From JASGTU01 sp963821815 (lineage in GTDB: Bacteria; Chloroflexota; Anaerolineae; Caldilineales; Caldilineaceae), in contig CAWGFG010000002.1 in the NCBI GenBank assembly GCA_963821815.1, positions 248,001 to 312,000 on the forward strand: a stretch of DNA of 64,000 nt, written 5' to 3'. Below, piece by piece: positions 52,577 to 61,856 of the stretch; within the stretch, counting starts at the first letter, position 1; the number at the start of each line of letters is the position of its first letter. Below the pieces are notes generated by a model. It did no database searches and had not been told where the DNA came from. It worked only from the letters and a program-made list of their open reading frames with translations. The position numbers and the translations under genes were made by a program.

Positions 52577-54502
52577 ATGAGCCAGACTGATTACCCGGCG
52601 ACCGAACTTCCGTCGCCAGTCGGACCCGACGAAGCCAAATCGAATACTAGCCAAGCGAACAACCGGAAACAATGGATGTTTCTCGTGCGCATCATCGTGC
52701 TGGTGCTGCTGGTTGTGCTCGGCTACAGGGTCGTACGCACCGGTCTCTTCGCGATGTCGGCCTATAACGAAGCATCGCAGCTGAAGAAAATCGTGAGCAA
52801 CGACGTCAACGCATCCGACCTGTCCGCGATGCAACCGCATGTCGAAAGCATTGCGCGTTCTGTACGTGCTATGGACCGTGAAGTGCGTCTGTTCAAGCCG
52901 CTCTTCCAGGCGACCGCCATCTTGCCGCGCATCGGGCCAACGATAGCCGCGCTGCCTACGCTGCTGAGTGCTGGCAGCGACTACGCCGTCATCGGGAACG
53001 AATCGCTGCAGCTGATGACTGAGCTGCAGGCTGAATACCCGGACTATAACCTGACCCAGCTGGCACTCGCCGCGGTCGAACGCTACCCAGACACGTTCGT
53101 GGCAATGGGCGCCTATGCGCAGGATGCGGCTGGCAAGCTCCAGAAGCTGAATGCAGACGCTATGCTGCCCAAAGCGATCGAACCGGTGCATCAATTGCAA
53201 GCGATTTCTGGACTGACAGAAGCTGGTCTCGAAATATCGCCTGACTTGGCCGAAGCGTTAGGCTACTACGGCCCGCGCACCTACCTGCTTCTGGTGCAGA
53301 ACAACCATGAACTGCGCGCTACAGGCGGCTTCATCAGCGCGGTCGGCGTCGTCACCCTAGACAAAGGCAAACCCGGCGCCATAGACCTTACCGACAGCTA
53401 CAACGTACGTCGCGATGACGTGGACCACCCGTGGGCGCCCGACCCCATGCGAGACTACATGGGCGTCGATCTTATCTTCATACGCGACGCGAACTGGTCG
53501 CCCGATTTCCCGACTACCGGTCAACTAGCCCAAACACTCTATGAACAGGACGCCGGCGTGCGGGTCGACGGGGTTGTGTCCGTCGATTTGCGTGCAGTGG
53601 AACTGCTGGTTGATGCACTAGCCCCGCTGAAGGTGGAAGGCTCCGATGTACCGATCACCGGCGACAACCTGATAGAGCAGATCAAGAAGTTTTGGGACAC
53701 GCCTATCGAGACAGGCGACACCATCGACTCCGCAGGAATGCAGGAATGGTGGAAGCAGCGAAAAGACTTCATGCCGGCGCTAGCGGCTGCCGCCATCGAT
53801 CGCATCCAGGATGGCAACTACAGCCCGTTGAAGGTGGCTGCTGCGGGCAAGCAGGCACTGGACGAGCGAGCGATACAGGTGTGGCTCAGTGACGACGGAA
53901 TGCAGACCGTACTGGCGGAAAACGGCTGGGACGGCGGTATGCAGCCGCGCCCAGATGCCGATCTGTTGGGGCTGGTCGACACGAACATGGGCTACAACAA
54001 GGTCGATTCCGTGTTAGATCGTTCGCTGAGTTATGCGGTTTCATGGCCCAACGGCGAGGAGAAACCGGCAATCGCCGAGGCCACAATCGATTACCGCCAT
54101 CCCATCGAAGCGCCGGGGCATGAATGTGACCAACGACCGCGCTATGGCGACAACTACGATGCCATGACCGTACGCTGCTACTTCGACTACGTGCGGCTAT
54201 ATGCACCTGCCGGCAGCGAGTTGATGGCCACCAGCGGCCTCGAGCTCGATAGCGTAGGTGCCGGCTTCGGCGAAAACGGCGCCACCGTGTTCTCCGGTTA
54301 TTTCGAGATGCAGCCTGGCACAGAGCACCAGGTTACCTTCCAATATCGCTTGCCGGACTGGATTACACCGGATAATTACGAGTTGATGATTCGTCGGCAA
54401 TCCGGTTCAGGCCCGTTGCCGGTCACGGCGCAAGTGGGTCGAGAGAAACTATCGACTGTCGTAGAAACGGGTCAGTTCGTCTGGAACCCTGCTAAGGACT
54501 GA
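52577..54502 (+). CDS. DUF4012 domain protein, membrane-anchored
   Basis: 641 residues from ATG 52577. A polar N-terminus, one membrane helix (about residues 32-55), then a large extracellular part. The DUF4012 core is recognised by YLLLVQNNHELRATGGFISAVG near residue 235-256 and the following DGVVSVD and IEQIKKFWDTP segments. The domain is common in Actinobacteria and Chloroflexota near envelope polysaccharide genes; no activity is established that I know of. Its 3' end overlaps the convergent sirtuin gene by 31 nt. Last gene of the envelope cluster. Confidence 0.85.
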   Translation: MSQTDYPATELPSPVGPDEAKSNTSQANNRKQWMFLVRIIVLVLLVVLGYRVVRTGLFAMSAYNEASQLKKIVSNDVNASDLSAMQPHVESIARSVRAMDREVRLFKPLFQATAILPRIGPTIAALPTLLSAGSDYAVIGNESLQLMTELQAEYPDYNLTQLALAAVERYPDTFVAMGAYAQDAAGKLQKLNADAMLPKAIEPVHQLQAISGLTEAGLEISPDLAEALGYYGPRTYLLLVQNNHELRATGGFISAVGVVTLDKGKPGAIDLTDSYNVRRDDVDHPWAPDPMRDYMGVDLIFIRDANWSPDFPTTGQLAQTLYEQDAGVRVDGVVSVDLRAVELLVDALAPLKVEGSDVPITGDNLIEQIKKFWDTPIETGDTIDSAGMQEWWKQRKDFMPALAAAAIDRIQDGNYSPLKVAAAGKQALDERAIQVWLSDDGMQTVLAENGWDGGMQPRPDADLLGLVDTNMGYNKVDSVLDRSLSYAVSWPNGEEKPAIAEATIDYRHPIEAPGHECDQRPRYGDNYDAMTVRCYFDYVRLYAPAGSELMATSGLELDSVGAGFGENGATVFSGYFEMQPGTEHQVTFQYRLPDWITPDNYELMIRRQSGSGPLPVTAQVGREKLSTVVETGQFVWNPAKD

Positions 54503-55269
54503 GCGCGAGCTTGTTTCACTGCGGAGACCAACCGGGGCATGATCTCTCCGCTTGGCCCGCGCAGCGCCACGTCCACCATATCCGAGATCGGCGTAGGCTC
54601 CGGATTGACTTCAATCAACGCCGCTCCATGTTGTTTCGCCGTGATGGGGAATTCGCCTGCCGGATAGACAACTCCGCTGGTACCGATGACCAACATCACG
54701 TCGCAGCTCTCGGTAGCAGTCATTGCCAGGTCCAGTATGCCAGTCGGCAGGTGCTCCTCGAACCAGATGATGTCCGGGCGGATAAAGCCGAAACAATTTG
54801 GGCACATGGGGGGCAGATCGGTCATGCGCTCCTCGGTTGAAAGCGTGTATGGGCGACGACATCCGTTGCAACGGTAGCGCCAGATGACGCCGTGCAGGTG
54901 CAGCACGTATTGGCTGCCGCCACGCTCGTGCAGGTCATCAACATTCTGCGTAACTACTGTACAAGTGGGAAAGAGCATCTGCAGTTCGGCAATAGCGATG
55001 TGGCCCGCGTTCGGCTTCGCCCGTTGCATCTGCGTGTAGCGTCTCATATACCACTGCCATACATCAGCCGGATTGGATACAAAACCCTTCTGCGTGGCGT
55101 ATCTCTCCGGATCAACGCGAGTCCATTGGCCCGTCTTCGTGTCGCGAAATGTGGCCAGTCCGGATTCGACACTGACGCCAGCACCGGTCAAACAGACGAC
55201 TCGTTTCGCATCTCGTAGAATACTAACGGCACGTTCTATGCTCTGCTTTTGCTCATTGGGATTGGTCAT
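54472..55269 (-). CDS. cobB: Sir2-family NAD-dependent protein deacylase
   Basis: 265 residues. NAD site LTGAGVSVESGLATFRD (28-44), TQNVDDLH (107-114), catalytic His126 in LHGV, and a zinc site of Cys134, Cys137, Cys156 and Cys159. A YMRR segment at 74-77 matches the Tyr-x-x-Arg pair that selects succinyl and malonyl groups in SIRT5/CobB-type enzymes, so removal of acidic acyl groups is likely in addition to acetyl. Convergent with the DUF4012 gene. Single gene. Confidence 0.93.
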   Translation of the reverse strand: MTNPNEQKQSIERAVSILRDAKRVVCLTGAGVSVESGLATFRDTKTGQWTRVDPERYATQKGFVSNPADVWQWYMRRYTQMQRAKPNAGHIAIAELQMLFPTCTVVTQNVDDLHERGGSQYVLHLHGVIWRYRCNGCRRPYTLSTEERMTDLPPMCPNCFGFIRPDIIWFEEHLPTGILDLAMTATESCDVMLVIGTSGVVYPAGEFPITAKQHGAALIEVNPEPTPISDMVDVALRGPSGEIMPRLVSAVKQARAQSLAGFQTN

Positions 55270-55399
55270 AATCTATTGTGGACAGCGACTCAAACACTGG
55301 GTTAGGATATAGTCAATCGCATGGAGCATCCTGCCACAGCTATCTGCCTTTGCGGCGACGTCAGAATGCGCCCATAGAGTAATAACACATTCAGTACGC

Positions 55400-55427
55400 T
55401 TTCACTATTTATTCAAATTGTTATATC
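55400..55427 (+). promoter_or_regulatory. Candidate promoter of the M20 amidohydrolase gene
   Basis: TTTCAC (55400-55405), 16-nt AT-rich spacer, TATATC (55422-55427). About 48 nt of leader before the ATG at 55483. Confidence 0.4.
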
Positions 55428-55482
55428 CAAACCGGTTATCAGTCGCTCATTCAACGACAACCTTATCAAGGACTCTGAACCT

Positions 55483-56697
55483 ATGGATTCACAACAAGCC
55501 ATTACGTCCGAAGAAATCTTAAAAAAAGCCAACAGTATCCACGAACAGATCCGAGCTTGGCGTCGTGAAATACATCGCCATCCTGAATTGACCTTCACCG
55601 AGAATCGCACCGCCGCCATGGTTGCGTCAACGCTCTCGGGCATGGGGATCGACGTCGAGACTGAGGTCGCCAAGACTGGCGTCGTCGGCAAGATCGGCGG
55701 CGGCGCGGGACCGGTTGTCGGTCTGCGCGCGGATATGGATGCGCTGCCCATACAGGAGATCAATGGTACAGAGTTTGACAGCACCGTGCCCGGTGTCATG
55801 CATGCATGCGGTCATGATGCGCACACCGCCATGCTTATGGGCGCTGCCACAATCCTGAAGGGATTCGCAGACGAAGGTCGGCTACCGGGCAGTGTTCGTC
55901 TGCTCTTCCAGCCTAGTGAAGAAGCGCAGGACGATGAAGGCAAGTCCGGCGGCATGCGTATGGTAGAAGAGGGTGCACTGGACGGCTTGGACGCCGTTTT
56001 TGGTCTGCATGTCAGCCCTATCGTCAATGCGGGTCAGGTCGCTACCCGCTCCGGCCCAATCACAGCCGCTGCCGATGAATTCCAGATTACGGTCATCGGT
56101 TCGGGCGGTCATGCAGCACGTCCGCAGGCAGCCGTCGACCCCATCGTGCTTGCATCACATTTGGTGCTGGCACTGCAACAAATCATCAGCCGCCGCATTA
56201 ACCCTATCGAAGCGGGCGTGGTCACCGTCGGCACTATCCACGGCGGAACTGTGAACAATGTGATCCCGGACACGGTTGAGCTCACGGGTACGTTGCGCTC
56301 CTTCTCGCCAGATGTGCGACAGCAGCTTCGCGCCGAAGTCGAGCGGGCTTGTGGAGTGGTGGAGGCGTTGGGCGGCTCCTGCGATCTGAAATTTATGTAC
56401 GGCTATGGTCCTACCATTAACGATGACGATGCTACGGCGGTCATGATGGAAGCCGCGGCTGAGATGCTTGGCGATGACAATGTCGGCATCGCCGAACTGG
56501 GCATGGGCGCTGAAGACTTCAGTTACATGGCGGAGCAGGCTCCCGGTTGCTTCCTGCGCTTGGGTACGCACAATCCATCCTGGGACAAGTTCTACATGGT
56601 GCACCGCAACGATTTCCGTCTGGACGAAGATTCGTTGCCCATCGGCGCCGCTTCCTTGGCGGCGGCTGCAGTCAAGTGGATGCAGACCAGAGCATAA
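55483..56697 (+). CDS. M20-family amidohydrolase (M20D, N-acyl-amino-acid hydrolase type)
   Basis: 404 residues. The dinuclear metal site shows Cys109 and His111 in HACGHDAHTAML, a Glu pair in LFQPSEEAQ near 149 and RREIHRHPEL near 27. The inserted dimerisation domain follows (GSGGHAARPQAAVDPI). Members hydrolyse N-acyl amino acids such as hippurate, indole-acetyl amino acids or N-acetyl-diaminopimelate; the exact substrate is not readable. The lipoprotein gene follows 17 nt later. Confidence 0.9.
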   Translation: MDSQQAITSEEILKKANSIHEQIRAWRREIHRHPELTFTENRTAAMVASTLSGMGIDVETEVAKTGVVGKIGGGAGPVVGLRADMDALPIQEINGTEFDSTVPGVMHACGHDAHTAMLMGAATILKGFADEGRLPGSVRLLFQPSEEAQDDEGKSGGMRMVEEGALDGLDAVFGLHVSPIVNAGQVATRSGPITAAADEFQITVIGSGGHAARPQAAVDPIVLASHLVLALQQIISRRINPIEAGVVTVGTIHGGTVNNVIPDTVELTGTLRSFSPDVRQQLRAEVERACGVVEALGGSCDLKFMYGYGPTINDDDATAVMMEAAAEMLGDDNVGIAELGMGAEDFSYMAEQAPGCFLRLGTHNPSWDKFYMVHRNDFRLDEDSLPIGAASLAAAAVKWMQTRA

Positions 56698-56714
56698 GCT
56701 GTCAGGAGCAGACG

Positions 56715-57452
56715 ATGGTCCGTTCATCCCACCGCACAATCTTGCGAATCATTGCGATATGGACTCTGCTGCTTCTTGGCGCGTGTAGTGTGGGCAAACC
56801 ACAGCCGCTTCAATTCAATGAAGCGGCTTGGTCGGCGGGCGAGACCAGTCTCTACCAGGTCACCGATTTGAACGATCAGTACGCGGGCACCGTGCAGTGG
56901 TCGTTCACGGCGCCAGACAGTGAGACCTGGCGTATAGACCGTCTGACCGACACGCAGGGCGACGTGGAGCAGCTTCAAGTGACCATGGCTGCAGCCGGTT
57001 TCCGACCAACGCACTCATCGCTTGTGCGCGAATCTGATGCAGGTGGAGAGCAAGTGGACGCCGAATATAGTCGCGGCGAAGTCAATCTGACGTTAACCAC
57101 CAAAGAAGATGTGACCACCTACGAGCGGGTCAACGTGCCCAGCGACTCACGCGACGCCCGATCGCTTTTCATGCTGATACGCTCGCTGCCTCTGCAGAAG
57201 GGCTATGCCACGCGCATCAACACATTTTTGCCCATCGCTTCACTCCAGACGCGTACAGAAATAAGTGTGCACGGCATAGAAGAGGTAACAACGCCTGCAG
57301 GCACTTCCGAAGCCTGGAAGGTCCAGTTGGACGACGGCGATCGCACGTCCAGGGCATGGGTTGCAGTCGAAGCGCCGCATCAACTGGTGAAATATGAAGA
57401 CGCCGCGAACGGCGGCGTCTTTGAACTGCTTGAATTTACTCCCGGTCAGTAA
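56715..57452 (+). CDS. Lipoprotein, DUF3108-like beta-rich domain
   Basis: 245 residues from ATG 56715, which has AGGAG about 6 nt upstream. The frame is open further upstream but only as an overlap of the M20 gene. Signal peptide with lipobox LLLGAC. The mature domain is nearly all beta strand (GTVQWSFTAPDSETWRID, EISVHGIEEVTTPAGTSEAWKVQL), resembling DUF3108-type periplasmic domains. Likely co-transcribed with the M20 gene. Function unknown. Confidence 0.78.
   Translation: MVRSSHRTILRIIAIWTLLLLGACSVGKPQPLQFNEAAWSAGETSLYQVTDLNDQYAGTVQWSFTAPDSETWRIDRLTDTQGDVEQLQVTMAAAGFRPTHSSLVRESDAGGEQVDAEYSRGEVNLTLTTKEDVTTYERVNVPSDSRDARSLFMLIRSLPLQKGYATRINTFLPIASLQTRTEISVHGIEEVTTPAGTSEAWKVQLDDGDRTSRAWVAVEAPHQLVKYEDAANGGVFELLEFTPGQ
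57399..57419 (+). other. GC-rich hairpin inside the 3' end of the lipoprotein gene
   Basis: GACGCCGC and GCGGCGTC form an 8-bp stem with a 5-nt loop followed by TTTGAAC, about 33 nt before the stop codon. It resembles a terminator but lies in coding sequence; possibly coincidence from the codons used. Confidence 0.3.
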
Positions 57453-57472
57453 AAGTTGTATCGTCTATGCGT

Positions 57473-60400
57473 TTAGTTCGTCACAATCTCCGCATCAACC
57501 CGATAACGTTGGTCTAACTCCTTCATAAGGCGGTCGGTAATACTGCACAGGTCATCGGGAAATGCCAGCGTGATGATCTGCTGACCGGACTGCAGTGTCA
57601 GCATAAACGTGTCTCTGCCTTTGGGATCACGGACTGCCTCGTAAATTTCGTTCAGTCGGTACTTATCGCGTTCGAATTCACCGGACGCTCGAAATGTGAC
57701 CTTGAGCGTGCGCGCACTATTGTGACGCTTACTCCCGTTCTTCTTCGACGCGTCACCGTTGACCGCTTCTTGTTTACTGTCTGCTAGCGTGCTAATCGGT
57801 TTGGCGCCGTTCACAACCGTTTCCCTTTCGCTGTCGTCGTTGTCTATCATGTCCGTCACGCTGCTATCGGCCTCGTCGGTAACGGCTGTCGGTTCTGGAG
57901 CTGTCAACGCCTCGGCTTGGGTATCCAGTTCTGGTTCCTCCGGCATGCTATCCGAGGCGTCGCTGCTTGACGTCGTTTTATCGCTCTCCGGCGCGTAGAC
58001 TGCTGGATCCCTGGCCCAGGGAGGCAGCTCATCGCTTCCGTAACCCTCGCCCATTTGTGGCAGACTGTCTCCGCCGTCATTCGCTGGGTCGTAGGCAATG
58101 TCAGGGCTTTCATACTCGTCAATCATATCGTTACTATTGCCGTTTTCGCTGTCCGTGCCACTCTCCGACGTTGAAACGTGGATCAGAGTGGATTGGAAAT
58201 CGCCTTCACGTTTGGCTGCGTACGCCTGTTCCACATAGTTTTGGATGGAGTCAGCCAACAGGCTTGTCTGTCCTTCACGCGTCTGCGCCTTTCCCTTCAC
58301 GACCACGATAGAATCCAGAGTCAGTAGATGGCTGTACTCTTCGTATACACGCGGGAAGACAACAACCTCGCACTGGCCCTGCATGTCTTCCAGCTTCACG
58401 AAGGCCATCCTGTCGCCTTTCTTGGTCATGATCTGGCGCACGTCGGATATCATGCCGATCATGGTCACTAACCGACCGTCATAGTTCCCGTCCAACTCAT
58501 TGCACTGGCACGTGATGATCTTGCGCACACTGACGCTGATATGCTGCAGAGGATGGCTCATGGCGTAGACGCCGAGCAGCTCCTTCTCCCATTCCAGCCG
58601 CTCGCGACCGGACTCCTGCTTGATATCCGGCAGGCGTATCGGCGCATCCTCCACGCTTCCCGCACTCCCCATCAACTCAAACATAGAAAGCTGACCACTC
58701 TCGCGTGCGCTGTGCGTGGATGACGAATGGCCAACGATATTATCCAACACATCCAGCAACTGGTTACGGTTGCCGAAACGATCAAGCGCACCGACCTTGA
58801 TGAGGCATTCCAGCGCACGCTTGTTCACCTGCCGCAGGTCGACGCGATCACAGAAATCCTCCAGACTGCTGAAAGGACCGGATTCTTCTCTTGCCTGGAT
58901 GATCGTCGACACCGGTCCTTCGCCCACATTCTTCACGGCTGCCATGCCAAAGCGAATCGCGCTGCCTTTCGGCACAGGGAACTCGTATGCCAGACCGGAA
59001 TCCTTGCGTGCGTTGCTCTCGACCTCCGCCGGCACCTCCTGGATCTCGAAATCCATACCACTGTAGTTCACATCCGGCGGCAGCACATCGATGTTCATGC
59101 GTCGGCATTCTTGGATGAAGTTAACAACCTTCTCCGTTTTGTCACGCTCAATGAGCAGAAGCGCAGCCATGTATTCAACGGGGTAGTGCGCCTTGAGATA
59201 GGCAGTCTGCACTGTAATCACGGCGTAGTCGGCAGCGTGGCTTTTGTTGAAGCCGTAGCGGGCGAAGAACATAATATCGCCGTAGATATCCTCGGCTATC
59301 TTCTTGTCGATGCCGTTCTTCACGCAACCTGCCACGAAGAGTTCGGCATGCTTGGCAATATCCTTCTCCTTCTTCTTACCCACGGCACGCCGTACCAGGT
59401 CAGCCTCACCAGGCGTATAGCCCGCCAACTGGCTCAGAATCTGGATGATCTGCTCCTGATAGACGATAATGCCGAAAGTTTCGGATAGGATAGGCTCCAG
59501 CGCCGGATGTTTGTACTGGGTTTCCTCTTCGCCGTGCAGACGGCGAATGAACTGCGGGATGTACTCCATCGGACCGGGGCGATACAGCGATATCGTGGCG
59601 ACGATGTGCTCGAAAGTGCTCGGCTGCATTTCGGTCAGCACACGACGCATGCCTTGCCCTTCCACTTGGAACACGCCGGCAACCTCTCCGCTGGAGAGCA
59701 GCTTGAACGCTTCAGCAGCGTCCTCGCCCTCGAACGGAATGTTGCTTAAGTTGTAGGCTGTCCCATGGCGCTCGTTGACCAGGCGAGCCGCCTCGCGCAT
59801 GACCGACAACGTACTCAGCCCCAAGAAGTCGACCTTGAGCAGACCGATAGATTCCAGAATGGGGAACTCATACTGCGTAATCGTGCTGGTGATGGTGTTC
59901 TTGTTACCGCGCATGAGCGGCGTATAGTACGTCAGCTCCCGGTCTGCCACGATGACCGCCGCCGCATGCACGCTGGAATGTCGCGCCACGCCTTCCAAAC
60001 GCATAGACGTATCCAGCAAATCATGCGCTGCAGGGTCCTGGTTGAACTTCTCGACTAAGTCCGGATTGTAGAACTCGTGCTCCGGCGTGAGTACGTTCTG
60101 GATGGTCACTCCCTTGCCTGGAATGGCGGGAATCAGCTTCGCCAGATAGTCCACCTCATCCAACGGCATGCCCTTGGCGCGTCCCACGTCACGAATAGCC
60201 GCACGCGCCTTCATACGTCCGAACGTCACAATCTGCGCCACCTGGTCCTCGCCGTACTTTTCCAACGTGTAGCGAATCATCTCCTCACGCTGATCATCCG
60301 GGAAGTCCAGGTCGAAGTCGGGCATGTTGACGCGGCCCGGGTTGAGGAACCGTTCAAAAATCAGATTGTTCTTCAGCGGATCCAGTCCGGTGATGCCGAT

Positions 60401-61531
60401 ACAGTGGGCGACAACCGAGCCGGCGCCCGAACCGCGCACGTTCCACCAAATGTTGCGCGTGCGAGCGAAGTCGCACAGGTCTGCCACGATGAGGAAGTAG
60501 GCGTCGAACCCCATCTCATGGATGATGTGCAGCTCCCGTTCCTTGCGTTCAATCAACTCGGACTCGTCGGCACGCTCCCCGTACAGGCGGCGCAGTCCGC
60601 CCTCGGTTAACTGACGCAGAAACGTCTCGTAAGTGAATCCCTCTGGGATGGGCAGGTCGGGCAGATGGTAGGTGTTGTCCTCTAGATCTACGTTGCACAT
60701 TTCAGCAATGAGCAACGTATTCGAGAAGATGCTGTCAGGCAGGTCTGCCTGTTTGCCAAATGACGCCGCCATCTGTTCGCGACTCTTCAAGAAGAGCTCA
60801 ATGTCGGACATGCTCATGCGATTCTTCTGGTCAACCGTAGCGCCTGTCTGCACGCAGAGCAGCACATCATGGGGGATGCGGTCCTCCTCGTGCACATAAT
60901 GTACGTCGTTCGTAGCGATTAACTTGACGCCGAACTTCTCGCTCCAAGGCGCCAGCACCTTGTTCACGTTGATTTGGTCGGCAATCTCATGAGGCTGCAA
61001 CTCTAGGAAGAAATTTTCTTTGCCGAAGACGTCAATGTACCAGCCGAGCCGGTCATAGGCTTCCTCTTCCTTGCCCTGGGTAATGAGCTGCGGAATCTCT
61101 GCACCAAGACAGCCGGTGGTGGCGATGATGCCTTCCGCATGCTCAGCTAGATACTCGTGGTCCACACGCGGTCGGTAGTAGTAGCCGTTCAGATGCGCAT
61201 TCGACGTGATCTTGAGCAGGTTGCGATAGCCGGTCATGTTCTTGGCCAGCAATAGGAGATGTCGGTTGTGACGGTCGAGCTGTGGGTCGCGCCCATCCAT
61301 AGGCCGATCCCAGAGGGTCTGATAAGCTTCCACACCGATAATGGGCTTGATGCCTGCATATTTGGCGGCGCGGAAGAACTCGATGGCCCCATGCATGGAG
61401 CCGTGGTCCGTAATCGCGAGAGCCGGCTGCCCCAGTCGCTTCGCCTCTGCGACAAGTGCATTCACACGTCCCAGTCCGTCCAGCAGCGAGTACTCTGTGT
61501 GCGCGTGCAAGTGGACAAAATCGCTAGACAT
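57473..61531 (-). CDS. dnaE: DNA polymerase III alpha subunit
   Basis: 1352 residues from ATG 61531, chosen over 61546 because AGGAG lies 5 nt upstream. The PHP domain at the N-terminus keeps its metal ligands (HLHAHTEYSLLDG, DHGSMHGA), so it may have exonuclease activity. The polymerase active site is PDFDLDFPD, with the third Asp in VDFLGLSTL. A helix-hairpin-helix region and an OB fold follow. Unusual: about residues 1120-1273 are an acidic, Ser/Asp/Glu-rich linker before a final ~80-residue domain, which accounts for most of the excess over the usual ~1160. Replicative polymerase, acting with the clamp and loader. Confidence 0.97.
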   Translation of the reverse strand: MSSDFVHLHAHTEYSLLDGLGRVNALVAEAKRLGQPALAITDHGSMHGAIEFFRAAKYAGIKPIIGVEAYQTLWDRPMDGRDPQLDRHNRHLLLLAKNMTGYRNLLKITSNAHLNGYYYRPRVDHEYLAEHAEGIIATTGCLGAEIPQLITQGKEEEAYDRLGWYIDVFGKENFFLELQPHEIADQINVNKVLAPWSEKFGVKLIATNDVHYVHEEDRIPHDVLLCVQTGATVDQKNRMSMSDIELFLKSREQMAASFGKQADLPDSIFSNTLLIAEMCNVDLEDNTYHLPDLPIPEGFTYETFLRQLTEGGLRRLYGERADESELIERKERELHIIHEMGFDAYFLIVADLCDFARTRNIWWNVRGSGAGSVVAHCIGITGLDPLKNNLIFERFLNPGRVNMPDFDLDFPDDQREEMIRYTLEKYGEDQVAQIVTFGRMKARAAIRDVGRAKGMPLDEVDYLAKLIPAIPGKGVTIQNVLTPEHEFYNPDLVEKFNQDPAAHDLLDTSMRLEGVARHSSVHAAAVIVADRELTYYTPLMRGNKNTITSTITQYEFPILESIGLLKVDFLGLSTLSVMREAARLVNERHGTAYNLSNIPFEGEDAAEAFKLLSSGEVAGVFQVEGQGMRRVLTEMQPSTFEHIVATISLYRPGPMEYIPQFIRRLHGEEETQYKHPALEPILSETFGIIVYQEQIIQILSQLAGYTPGEADLVRRAVGKKKEKDIAKHAELFVAGCVKNGIDKKIAEDIYGDIMFFARYGFNKSHAADYAVITVQTAYLKAHYPVEYMAALLLIERDKTEKVVNFIQECRRMNIDVLPPDVNYSGMDFEIQEVPAEVESNARKDSGLAYEFPVPKGSAIRFGMAAVKNVGEGPVSTIIQAREESGPFSSLEDFCDRVDLRQVNKRALECLIKVGALDRFGNRNQLLDVLDNIVGHSSSTHSARESGQLSMFELMGSAGSVEDAPIRLPDIKQESGRERLEWEKELLGVYAMSHPLQHISVSVRKIITCQCNELDGNYDGRLVTMIGMISDVRQIMTKKGDRMAFVKLEDMQGQCEVVVFPRVYEEYSHLLTLDSIVVVKGKAQTREGQTSLLADSIQNYVEQAYAAKREGDFQSTLIHVSTSESGTDSENGNSNDMIDEYESPDIAYDPANDGGDSLPQMGEGYGSDELPPWARDPAVYAPESDKTTSSSDASDSMPEEPELDTQAEALTAPEPTAVTDEADSSVTDMIDNDDSERETVVNGAKPISTLADSKQEAVNGDASKKNGSKRHNSARTLKVTFRASGEFERDKYRLNEIYEAVRDPKGRDTFMLTLQSGQQIITLAFPDDLCSITDRLMKELDQRYRVDAEIVTN
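57715..58178 (-). other. Region encoding the acidic linker of DnaE
   Basis: About 154 codons rich in Asp, Glu, Ser and Thr, low in hydrophobics, between the OB fold and the C-terminal domain. Predicted disordered. Confidence 0.7.
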
Positions 61532-61856
61532 AGTCTCTCCTACCACGTGCCAAACCAGTTGCCAACGCGGAAATAAGGCATCAGAGCTAACTGCTTATCT
61601 GTATAGTAAATAAATGCGGATGAGATGCTCAACGCTGAGCGCTTGGCTTCCCGTTCGCAGGTTGTGTGCGCAAGTTGCAAACGTCGATGGACGAGAAGAC
61701 GGCACTTGACGGGAGATAGATAACGCCATCGTTTCGCTCCTACTTCGAACCGTAATCAGCGCGAAATCGAACACACTCGATGGTACAAGTATACCATTGA
61801 GTGCGCTCGTCTTATAGCTTCACGATCGTGGATTAGCGCGTTGTGAAAGAAATTTT
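61532..61856. other. dnaE-nfo intergenic region
   Basis: About 325 bases holding the dnaE promoter (61603-61632), an upstream extended -10 (61788-61796, minus strand, TGGTATACT) and a perfect 10-bp palindrome CACGATCGTG at 61821-61830. No RNA gene or ORF seen. Confidence 0.5.
61603..61632 (-). promoter_or_regulatory. Promoter of dnaE
   Basis: Minus strand TTGAGC (61632-61627), 18-nt spacer, TACTAT (61608-61603); leader about 65 nt. An inverted repeat GCTCA-ACGC-TGAGC (61627-61640) overlaps the -35 box and could be a repressor site. Confidence 0.5.
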
